A stretch of DNA of 5,235 nt, taken from NCBI GenBank assembly GCA_029287275.1, contig JARFRL010000421.1, positions 1 to 5,235 of the forward strand, written 5' to 3'. Both the position numbers and the translations under genes were made by a program. This stretch comes from Pontiella desulfatans (GTDB lineage Bacteria; Verrucomicrobiota; Kiritimatiellia; Kiritimatiellales; Pontiellaceae). The notes beneath the pieces were generated by a model. That model saw nothing but the letters and a program-made list of their open reading frames with translations, ran no database searches and was not told where the DNA came from. Shown here one piece after another: positions 1 through 5,235 of the stretch (the first letter of the stretch is position 1; every line of letters begins with the position of its first letter).

Positions 1-1380
1 AAAAACCAGAAACAGGTCGGCGTGTACATGCCCACCTCGCTCGGCGGCGTGATCGCGAACCTCGCGGTGACGCTCTCCGGAAAAACCGCGGTCAATCTGA
101 ACTGGACGGCGTCCGACGCCGCGCGGCGCTCCGCGGTCAAACAGGCCAACGTGAAATACATGCTCACCTCGCGCCGGTTCCTTCAGAAAACCGAGCGCCC
201 AGACCTCCCGGTCCGTTGGCTCTATCTCGAGGATCTGCTGAAAAATCTTGGGCGCGTCGAAAAATTCCGCGCCGTCCGAGCCGCGTTGCTGGCCTCTCCG
301 AAACATCTCGCGGGCGGCCGCGAACCGACGCCGGCCGACACCGCCGCGATCATCTTTTCGTCCGGCACGACGGGAACGCCGAAAGGCGTCGTGCTCACCC
401 ACGCGAACATCGCGTCCAACGTGGAGGCCATCCAAGCGGTTCAACAATTCTCGAATAAGAATTCGATGTGCGCGATTCTTCCCTTGTTCCACGCCTTTGG
501 ATATTTGGGGCTGATGTGGTGGCCGTTGCTGAAAGGCATCCGCGTCGCGTATCACCCCAACCCGCTCCAAACCGGCCGCGTGATTCAGTTGATCCGCGAG
601 GAAAAGCTCTCCGCCCTGCTCGCGACCCCGACCTTCCTGCAAAGCTACATGCGCAAAGCATCGAAAGAAGATTTCGAATCGCTGAAGATCGTCATCACCG
701 GCGGCGAGAAACTACGACCGGAGCTCGCGGACGCCTACGCGGAAAAATTCGGAGCGCGCCCGATGGAAGCCTATGGATGCACCGAGTTGTCGCCCGCCGC
801 CATCATGAGCCTGAAGAACAGCCACCGAGCCGGCAGCGCCGGCCAGCCGCTTCCGGGCGTCGCGGTCCGCGTGGTGAATCCCGAAACCTTCGCTCCCGCG
901 CCGGACGGCGAGGAAGGCCTGATGCTCATCAAAGGGCCGAACGTGACGCGCGGCTACCTGCATCAACCCGAGAAAACCGCCGAGGTGCTCAAGGATGGCT
1001 GGTATAACACCGGCGACATCGCCCGAATGAATCCGCGCGGGTTCGTGTACATCACCGGACGCTTGTCGCGGTTCAGCAAGATCGGCGGCGAGATGATCCC
1101 GCACGGCGCGGTCGAGGAAGCGCTGCAACACGTGGCCGAAACCGAGGAACCCTGCGTCGCGGTCGTCGGCAAGGCCGATGAAACCAAGGGCGAGCAACTC
1201 GCGGTTTGTTGCACCGACACCGCGGGCGATCCCCTCGCGCTCATCTCGAAACTCCGGAAGTTGGGTCTCCCCAACCTATGGATTCCGCGCGCCGCGAACT
1301 TTTTCCGCGTCCCCGAACTCCCGTTGCTCGCGACGGGCAAGCTGGATCTTAAAACCCTCAACGCCATGGTGAACCCATGA
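1..1380 (+). CDS. AMP-forming acyl-ACP/acyl-CoA ligase, Aas type (5' partial)
   Basis: This is the C-terminal 459 residues of an ANL-superfamily adenylating enzyme; the reading frame is open at base 1, so the real start lies upstream. Numbering from the first codon, the P-loop A3 motif SSGTTGTPKG is at 120-129, the A5 motif YGCTE at 258-262, WYNTGD with the ribose-binding Asp at 334-339, and the hinge GRLSRFSKIGGEM starts at 353. The A10 catalytic Lys is in ATGKLDL at residue 447. The hinge and the early VNLNWTAS stretch resemble Aas (acyl-ACP synthetase/2-acylglycerophosphoethanolamine acyltransferase) more than general acyl-CoA synthetases, which usually read GRxKDxIK at the hinge. About 40 residues of the adenylation domain are missing. 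An N-terminal PlsC-like acyltransferase or transporter domain, as in many Aas proteins, may precede it but is not visible. It would activate a fatty acid with ATP and load it onto ACP or CoA. The stop overlaps the next start as ATGA. Adenylating function is certain; the acyl acceptor is inferred. Confidence 0.9.
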   Translation, partial: KNQKQVGVYMPTSLGGVIANLAVTLSGKTAVNLNWTASDAARRSAVKQANVKYMLTSRRFLQKTERPDLPVRWLYLEDLLKNLGRVEKFRAVRAALLASPKHLAGGREPTPADTAAIIFSSGTTGTPKGVVLTHANIASNVEAIQAVQQFSNKNSMCAILPLFHAFGYLGLMWWPLLKGIRVAYHPNPLQTGRVIQLIREEKLSALLATPTFLQSYMRKASKEDFESLKIVITGGEKLRPELADAYAEKFGARPMEAYGCTELSPAAIMSLKNSHRAGSAGQPLPGVAVRVVNPETFAPAPDGEEGLMLIKGPNVTRGYLHQPEKTAEVLKDGWYNTGDIARMNPRGFVYITGRLSRFSKIGGEMIPHGAVEEALQHVAETEEPCVAVVGKADETKGEQLAVCCTDTAGDPLALISKLRKLGLPNLWIPRAANFFRVPELPLLATGKLDLKTLNAMVNP

Positions 1381-2111
1381 AACACATGCTTCTAGCGGGA
1401 CTTTTCATGCTGACGGGGGCCGTCGCGAAATCAGCGGAATTTCATACATTGCAATGTATGAAAAAACACGAAACCGTCGTGCTGTTGCACGGCATGGCGC
1501 GTTCGAGCAAAGCCATGAACAAGCTGGAAAAGAAACTCATCGCCGCGGGGTACGACGTGATCAATCACGACTACCCCTCCACCAAAGCGCCGATCGAAAA
1601 ACTGACCACGGACGCGTTCAACGTGCTTGAGCCGCGGATCAGGGATGAACGAATCGTTCACTTCGTGACGCACTCGTTGGGCGGGATCATTCTGCGTCAG
1701 TATCTGGAAGACCACGACCTGCCTAACCTCGGGCGGGTCGTGATGCTCGCGCCGCCGAGCCGCGGCAGCGAGGTGCCGGATAAACTGGGGAAAACCTTTC
1801 TCTATAAATGGATCAACGGACCGGCCGGAAATCAGCTGGGCACGGGCGCGGAAGGCCTACCGCTTCGCCTCAAAGCGCCCGACTTCGAACTGGGCGTGAT
1901 CGCGGGCGACCGCTCGATCAACCCGATTCTCTCCCTGCTGATTCCCGGTCCGGACGACGGCAAGGTGTCGCTCGCCCGCGTCAAGCCGGCGACCTATAGC
2001 GACTATGTCCAACTGCACGTCACGCACGCCTGCATGATGTGGAACCGCGACGTCCTGAACCAAACCCTTCACTTCCTGGAACACGGGAAGTTCAACCACG
2101 AGGAAAAATGA
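1377..2111 (+). CDS. Exported alpha/beta-hydrolase, lipase/esterase-like
   Basis: This 244-residue protein begins with a plausible Sec signal peptide: K2, H3, a hydrophobic core around residues 4-17, and a possible cleavage after AKSA (residues 17-20). The mature domain opens with the first strand and oxyanion loop VVLLHGMARSS (34-44). The nucleophile elbow is THSLGG (98-103), with Ser100 as predicted nucleophile; Thr in place of the first Gly of GxSxG is seen in related lipase-like hydrolases. The likely acid is Asp194 in GPDDGKVSL and the likely catalytic His is 217 in HVTHACMM. Size and motifs match small bacterial lipase/esterase-like hydrolases that act on acyl esters. The start at 1377 is chosen because it overlaps the upstream stop as ATGA and supplies the signal peptide; no good Shine-Dalgarno is visible, so reinitiation is likely. 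An in-frame Met28 (1458), at the end of the palindrome, could give a cytoplasmic form but also lacks a ribosome binding site. The substrate is unknown; context suggests a lipid. Confidence 0.88.
   Translation: MKHMLLAGLFMLTGAVAKSAEFHTLQCMKKHETVVLLHGMARSSKAMNKLEKKLIAAGYDVINHDYPSTKAPIEKLTTDAFNVLEPRIRDERIVHFVTHSLGGIILRQYLEDHDLPNLGRVVMLAPPSRGSEVPDKLGKTFLYKWINGPAGNQLGTGAEGLPLRLKAPDFELGVIAGDRSINPILSLLIPGPDDGKVSLARVKPATYSDYVQLHVTHACMMWNRDVLNQTLHFLEHGKFNHEEK
1440..1463. repeat. 24-bp perfect palindrome in the hydrolase leader
   Basis: TTTCATACATTG is followed at once by its exact reverse complement, giving a two-fold symmetric 24-mer without a spacer. Only 6 of 24 bases are G or C, against roughly 60% around it. 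It is exactly codon-aligned, covering residues 22-29 of the hydrolase (FHTLQCMK), and encodes the same eight residues on both strands. The half-site CATACATT is reminiscent, from memory, of the AcrR (TetR-family) operator, where the half-sites are separated by four bases instead of two. An operator, an RNA hairpin or a dispersed repeat are all possible; none is shown by the sequence alone. Confidence 0.75.
2100..2104 (+). promoter_or_regulatory. Ribosome binding site for the GNAT-aminotransferase gene
   Basis: GAGGA ends 8 bases before the ATG at 2113 and lies within the last codons of the hydrolase gene. This supports 2113 as the start over the in-frame ATG at 2125 (Met5), which would place the motif about 20 bases away. 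Confidence 0.65.
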
Positions 2112-2112
2112 C

Positions 2113-3834
2113 ATGACCACTCGAATGAAAATAACGTTGGCCCAAGGCGACGACGCGCGCGTCATCGATCACATTCGGCACGACGTCTACGCCGCGGAAC
2201 TGCGGCAGTTTCGTTCCAACACCGACGAGACGTTGCGCGACCGAGCGGAAGTTCAGAGCGTCTATATCGCCGCGTTCGACGGGACGGAACTAATCGGCTT
2301 CGTTGGAATCACGCCGCCAAGCAGCCCGCGTTATTCCATCGAAAACCACGTCCGCCAAACGGACCTGAACGTCCCGTTCGACGAGCATCTTTTCGAAATC
2401 CGCGCGCTCACCGTCGTGGATCAGTCGCGCGGATCGTTCGCGGCGGCGGCGCTGATGTACGCCGCGTTCCGCTGGATTCAAGCCCATGGCGGAAACCAAG
2501 TCATCGCCATCGGACACCGCAAGGTGAGCGACATGTATGTTCGTCTGGGCATGCGCCCGATCGGAGAACGGTTCCAATGCGGCGAACTCGACTACGAGCC
2601 GCTCGCGGCGACCATCGGGGAAGTGGAGGCCGAACTGACCCGCTTCGAGGCGCGACTAAAACGGCTCGAGGCGCGGGTGGATTGGGACCTGGGCATTCCG
2701 TTCCGCCCCTCCGCGGAGTGCTATCATGGCGGAGCGTTTTTTGAGGCGATCGGCGACACCTTCTCTGATTTGGCGCGCCGCGACGAGATCATCAACGCGG
2801 ACGTGTTGGACGCGTGGTTCCCGCCCTGCCCCGCGGCGCAAGCCGCGCTCCACGAACACATGAGCTGGATCATGCGGACCTCGCCGCCAAACCACGCGGA
2901 AGGACTCGTGAAAACGATCGCCGCGGCGCGCGGCGTCGAACCCCGAAACATCCTGCCGGGCGGCGGATCCTCCCCGCTCATCTTCCTCGCGCTCCGGCAT
3001 TGGCTGACCCCCGAGTCGCGGGTGCTGATTTTGGATCCGATGTATGGCGAATACGCGCACGTTTTGGAGAAGGTCGTGGGGTGCCGCGTCGACCGGTTCA
3101 AACTCGAGCGCGCCGAGGGCTACGAAGTCGATCCCGCGCGTCTGGCTGAAAAACTTGAAGAAGGATTCGATCTCGTGGCGTGGGTGAATCCGAACAGCCC
3201 CACCGGCCGGCACGTCCCGCGGGCGGACGTCGAGGCCGTGCTGCGGCGGGTGCCGCGGCGAACCAAGATTTGGATCGACGAGACCTATGTGGAATACGTC
3301 GGGAGCGGACAATCGCTGGAAGCCTTCGCGGCGAAGAACGATCACGTGGTCGTCGTGAAATCGATGTCGAAGGTCTACGGCCTCAGCGGGCTACGCGCCG
3401 GGTATCTTTGCGGAACCGCCAAAACCTTGGCGCCGCTGCGCGGCCTGACGCCGCCATGGTCCGTCAGTCTTCCGGCGCAGGTGGCCGCGGTCAAAGCGCT
3501 CGAATCGCCGGACTATTACGCGGAGCGCTACGAACAAACCCATCGCCTCCGCGCGGAACTGATCGACGGGCTCCGGGAAATCGGCGTGACCGAGATCGTG
3601 CCGGGCGTCGCGAACTTCGTTCTATTTCACCTTCCCGACGACGGGCCGGATGGCGAGTCGCTGATCGGCGCGTGCCGCGACCGCGGATTGTTCATCCGCG
3701 ACGCGGCGGAGATGGGGAGCGGCATGGGCGACCGCGCGATTCGCGTCGCGGTGAAGGATGCCGAAACGAATCGGCGCGCGCTGAAGATTCTAGGAGCGGC
3801 GCTCGCTCGAACGGAGGTGTGTCGTGGAAGCTGA
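2113..3834 (+). CDS. GNAT-like acyltransferase fused to HisC-like PLP aminotransferase
   Basis: This 573-residue protein has two domains. Residues ~5-160 look like a GNAT-fold N-acyltransferase: IRHDVY (21-26), EIRALTV (95-101), then QSRG and a helix (104-120), and MYVRLGMRPIG (141-151). The R-x-x-V-Y and E-[IV]-x-R-like features recall autoinducer-synthase/FeeM-type acyltransferases that use acyl-ACP, a tentative link. Residues ~165-190 form a charged linker with RFEARLKRLEAR, probably a helix or short coiled coil. Residues ~200-570 are a fold-type I PLP enzyme like histidinol-phosphate aminotransferase: GGGSS (283-287) for phosphate binding, NPNSPTG (359-365), Asp389 and Tyr392 in DETY, the Schiff-base lysine Lys420 in SMSK, Arg428 in GLR, and Arg544 as likely carboxylate-binding Arg. 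The usual NENP-like segment is replaced by NADVLDAWFPPCP (228-240), so histidinol phosphate may not be the substrate. Its start follows the hydrolase stop by one base. The domains are well supported; the reaction catalysed is unknown, and a decarboxylase or other PLP chemistry is possible. Confidence 0.9.
   Translation: MTTRMKITLAQGDDARVIDHIRHDVYAAELRQFRSNTDETLRDRAEVQSVYIAAFDGTELIGFVGITPPSSPRYSIENHVRQTDLNVPFDEHLFEIRALTVVDQSRGSFAAAALMYAAFRWIQAHGGNQVIAIGHRKVSDMYVRLGMRPIGERFQCGELDYEPLAATIGEVEAELTRFEARLKRLEARVDWDLGIPFRPSAECYHGGAFFEAIGDTFSDLARRDEIINADVLDAWFPPCPAAQAALHEHMSWIMRTSPPNHAEGLVKTIAAARGVEPRNILPGGGSSPLIFLALRHWLTPESRVLILDPMYGEYAHVLEKVVGCRVDRFKLERAEGYEVDPARLAEKLEEGFDLVAWVNPNSPTGRHVPRADVEAVLRRVPRRTKIWIDETYVEYVGSGQSLEAFAAKNDHVVVVKSMSKVYGLSGLRAGYLCGTAKTLAPLRGLTPPWSVSLPAQVAAVKALESPDYYAERYEQTHRLRAELIDGLREIGVTEIVPGVANFVLFHLPDDGPDGESLIGACRDRGLFIRDAAEMGSGMGDRAIRVAVKDAETNRRALKILGAALARTEVCRGS
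3813..3817 (+). promoter_or_regulatory. Ribosome binding site deciding a GTG start
   Basis: A perfect GGAGG lies 6 bases before the GTG at 3824, inside the 3' end of the aminotransferase gene. It is the main evidence that the small membrane protein starts at this GTG; no in-frame ATG lies nearby. Confidence 0.8.
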
Positions 3835-4201
3835 AGTCAACATCTTGGCCGCCTGGATTGGTTTCGCGCTGGGCGCGGTCTCCGGCGCGATCCCCGGCCT
3901 GTTCTTTCATCATCACGATTGGCTGGGCGGCTACACCTCTTGGCCGCGGCGTCTGATTCGGTTGGCGCACATCTCGTTCTTCGGAATCGGCTTTCTGAAC
4001 CTTGGCCTCGGGTTGACGTGTCTGGCGCTCGATATCGAAGTCCACGCCGCGTCGGTCCTGATGTTGACGGGCGCGGTGTTCATGCCAACGATTTGCTATT
4101 TGAGCGCGTTCAAACCCGCGTTCCGACATCTGTTCTTCATTCCGGCGGGAGCGATCCTGCTTTCAATCATAAGCGTCATGGAAAGGTTGGTCACATCATG
4201 A
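3824..4201 (+). CDS. Small four-helix integral membrane protein, unknown function
   Basis: This 125-residue protein is not one I recognise as a named family. Hydrophobic segments at about 7-29, 47-70, 73-95 and 103-119 indicate four transmembrane helices with short loops. A loop with HHHDWLGG (29-36) and then SWPRRLIR (39-46) joins helices 1 and 2; the Arg cluster suggests that this loop faces the cytoplasm, which would put both termini outside. Histidines 29-31, 49, 74 and 102 lie in or near the membrane and could bind heme or metal, but no known motif is present. The GTG start has a perfect GGAGG six bases upstream and overlaps the aminotransferase gene by 11 bases; its stop overlaps the next start as ATGA. 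Coupling on both sides implies a role alongside the fused enzyme and the radical SAM protein, perhaps as a membrane anchor, redox partner or lipid transporter. That role is inference. Confidence 0.82.
   Translation: MEAEVNILAAWIGFALGAVSGAIPGLFFHHHDWLGGYTSWPRRLIRLAHISFFGIGFLNLGLGLTCLALDIEVHAASVLMLTGAVFMPTICYLSAFKPAFRHLFFIPAGAILLSIISVMERLVTS
4180..4186 (+). promoter_or_regulatory. Weak ribosome binding site for the radical SAM gene
   Basis: GGAAAGG ends 11 bases before the ATG at 4198, slightly far for an ideal site. Initiation probably depends also on coupling through the ATGA overlap with the membrane-protein stop. An alternative in-frame ATG at 4219 (Met8) would cut into the first strand of the N-terminal domain. 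Confidence 0.4.
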
Positions 4202-5235
4202 AAATTGGATTCATCGCCATGAGCGGGATTCGCGCGTGCGATCCCGAATTATTGGAACTCGGCCTCACGCTTCCGGGTTTCGTGGAGCGGAGCAAGCAGA
4301 TCGCGTCGCTCCCGAGCCTCGGGTTGTTGACGCTCGCGGGCCTGACGCCGAAACACCACGACGTTCAATACCGCGAGATTCCCGACCTCGCCGCGGAGGA
4401 AGGCCCGTTGGAGTCCTTCGACCTCGTCGCGATCTCGAGCTACAGCGCCCAGATCGATGAGGCCTATGAACTCGCGGCGCGCTATCGGGCGGGCGGAACG
4501 CCCGCGGTGATGGGCGGGCCGCACGTGACGGCGCTGCCCCACGAGGCGCGGAAATACGGCACCTCCGTTATTCTCGGCGAGGGCGAACCGGTTTGGCTGG
4601 AGGTGCTGGACGACGCCGAAAACGATCGGCTCAAGTTGATCTACGACGCGCGCGGCCGCGCCTTCAGCCTGGACGACGCGCCGATGCCCGCGTACGAGTT
4701 GCTGGACATCGACAAGTACAACCGGATCACGGTTCAGACGAGCCGCGGGTGCCCCCACAACTGCGAGTTCTGCGCGGGCTCGAACCTGATTTGCGATCAC
4801 TACAAACAGAAGCCGGTCGAGAAGGTGCTCGCGGAAGTGGACCGGATTTGTTCGATCTGGCCGCGCCCCTTCATCGAGTTCGCGGACGACAACAGCTTCG
4901 TGAACAAGGCCTATTGGAAACGGTTGCTGCCCGAGCTCAAGAAGCGAAAAATCAAATGGTTCACCGAGACCGATCTCTCCGTCGCGGAGGATCCGGAGCT
5001 GCTCGCGTTGATGCGGGAATCCGGGTGCGCCCAGGTGTTGATCGGTCTGGAAAGCCCGACGTTGGATCCGCTCGACGGGCTGGAACTGAACACGAACTGG
5101 AAGCAGGCTCGTTTTGCTCAGTACAAGGACGCGGTTCGAACCATCCAATCACATGGCGTCACCGTCAACGGATGCTTCATCATCGGACTGGACGGACAAA
5201 CATCGCGCGTCTTCGACGACATCCACGCGTTCGTC
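4198..5235 (+). CDS. B12-binding-type radical SAM protein (3' partial)
   Basis: 346 residues are visible and the frame remains open at the right edge. The N-terminal ~150 residues resemble the cobalamin-binding-like Rossmann domain of this radical SAM class: MKIGFIAMSG start, LPSLGLLTLAGLTP (residues 38-51), DLVAISSYSAQI, VMGGPHVTALP (104-114) and GEGEP (127-131). The classical DxHxxG cobalamin-ligand motif is absent, as in many members of this class. The radical SAM domain begins with TSRGCPHNCEFC (181-192): Cys185, Cys189 and Cys192 form the CxxxCxxC site for the 4Fe-4S cluster and S-adenosylmethionine. ADDNSF (229-234), FTETDLS (255-261), IGLES (282-286) and NGCFIIGLDGQT follow in the order expected for the barrel strands. 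It would cleave SAM to a 5'-deoxyadenosyl radical, or possibly transfer methyl via B12. The substrate is unknown. The start overlaps the membrane-protein stop as ATGA, so this gene is the fifth visible member of the operon. Confidence 0.93.
   Translation, partial: MKIGFIAMSGIRACDPELLELGLTLPGFVERSKQIASLPSLGLLTLAGLTPKHHDVQYREIPDLAAEEGPLESFDLVAISSYSAQIDEAYELAARYRAGGTPAVMGGPHVTALPHEARKYGTSVILGEGEPVWLEVLDDAENDRLKLIYDARGRAFSLDDAPMPAYELLDIDKYNRITVQTSRGCPHNCEFCAGSNLICDHYKQKPVEKVLAEVDRICSIWPRPFIEFADDNSFVNKAYWKRLLPELKKRKIKWFTETDLSVAEDPELLALMRESGCAQVLIGLESPTLDPLDGLELNTNWKQARFAQYKDAVRTIQSHGVTVNGCFIIGLDGQTSRVFDDIHAFV

Noticed and set aside
468..1007. A 179-codon plus-strand frame inside the ligase gene
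   Set aside because: It is an Arg-rich alternative frame overlapping conserved adenylation motifs; no domain is seen.
1449..1457. TLQC in the hydrolase leader as a lipoprotein lipobox
   Set aside because: Gln before the Cys does not fit the usual [LVI][ASTVI][GAS]C pattern, and Cys27 lies beyond the hydrophobic core.
1449..1462. A possible promoter -10 element (TATGAA) on the right arm of the palindrome
   Set aside because: No matching -35 element is found at 16-18 bases, and the AT-rich palindrome alone explains the resemblance.
1440..1463. The palindrome as an intrinsic terminator
   Set aside because: The stem is AT-rich without a loop spacer, only a short A run (no T run) follows on the plus strand, and it sits inside an open coding frame.
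2656..3345. A 229-codon open frame on the minus strand
   Set aside because: It is antisense to the aminotransferase domain, with His/Arg/Pro-rich low-complexity translation and no recognisable motif; a shadow of GC-rich codons.
3180..3956. A 258-codon plus-strand frame spanning the aminotransferase/membrane-protein junction
   Set aside because: It is out of frame with two well-supported genes, its translation is extremely Arg/Gly-rich, and no ribosome binding site or domain supports it.
4650..4661. A 12-bp palindrome GCGCGGCCGCGC in the radical SAM gene
   Set aside because: Short G/C-only palindromes are expected by chance in DNA of this composition, and it has no spacing or context suggesting a regulatory site.
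4249..5148. A 299-codon open frame on the minus strand
   Set aside because: It lies wholly antisense to the radical SAM gene, whose motifs are intact. Its translation is rich in Arg, Val and Gln without any domain, typical of shadow frames in GC-rich DNA.

Overview
The window is a compact run of five plus-strand genes with almost no non-coding DNA, cut at both ends. The DNA is GC-rich (roughly 60% by eye) with strong G/C preference at third codon positions. Standard stops are used, starts are ATG or GTG, and there are no introns, so it is bacterial. A signal-peptide hydrolase, an Aas-type acyl-ACP ligase and a B12-dependent-type radical SAM protein suggest a Gram-negative, perhaps anaerobic or environmental lineage. 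I cannot name the phylum from the sequence.

Layout: (1) 1-1380, the C-terminal ~459 residues of an AMP-forming acyl-ACP/acyl-CoA ligase of the Aas type, open at the left edge. (2) 1377-2111, a secreted or periplasmic alpha/beta-hydrolase (lipase/esterase-like); a 24-bp perfect, AT-rich, codon-aligned palindrome lies at 1440-1463 inside its leader. (3) 2113-3834, a two-domain fusion of a GNAT-like N-acyltransferase and a histidinol-phosphate-aminotransferase-like PLP enzyme, joined by a short charged helical linker. (4) 3824-4201, a small four-helix membrane protein of unknown function. (5) 4198-5235, a B12-binding-type radical SAM protein, open at the right edge and missed by stop-to-stop ORF calling because its stop lies outside.

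Junctions are 4-bp ATGA overlap, 1-bp gap, 11-bp overlap and 4-bp ATGA overlap, so the five genes almost certainly form one translationally coupled operon. No promoter, terminator, RNA gene, mobile element or CRISPR array is visible, and no gene-free stretch exceeds one base.

Working model (inference only): the ligase activates a fatty acid, the GNAT-like domain transfers the acyl chain to an amine or amino compound handled by the fused PLP domain, the radical SAM enzyme modifies the product or its precursor, and the hydrolase and membrane protein handle lipid release, remodelling or transport. This would be an amino-lipid or N-acyl-amino-acid-type pathway. I do not recognise the combination as a characterised system.
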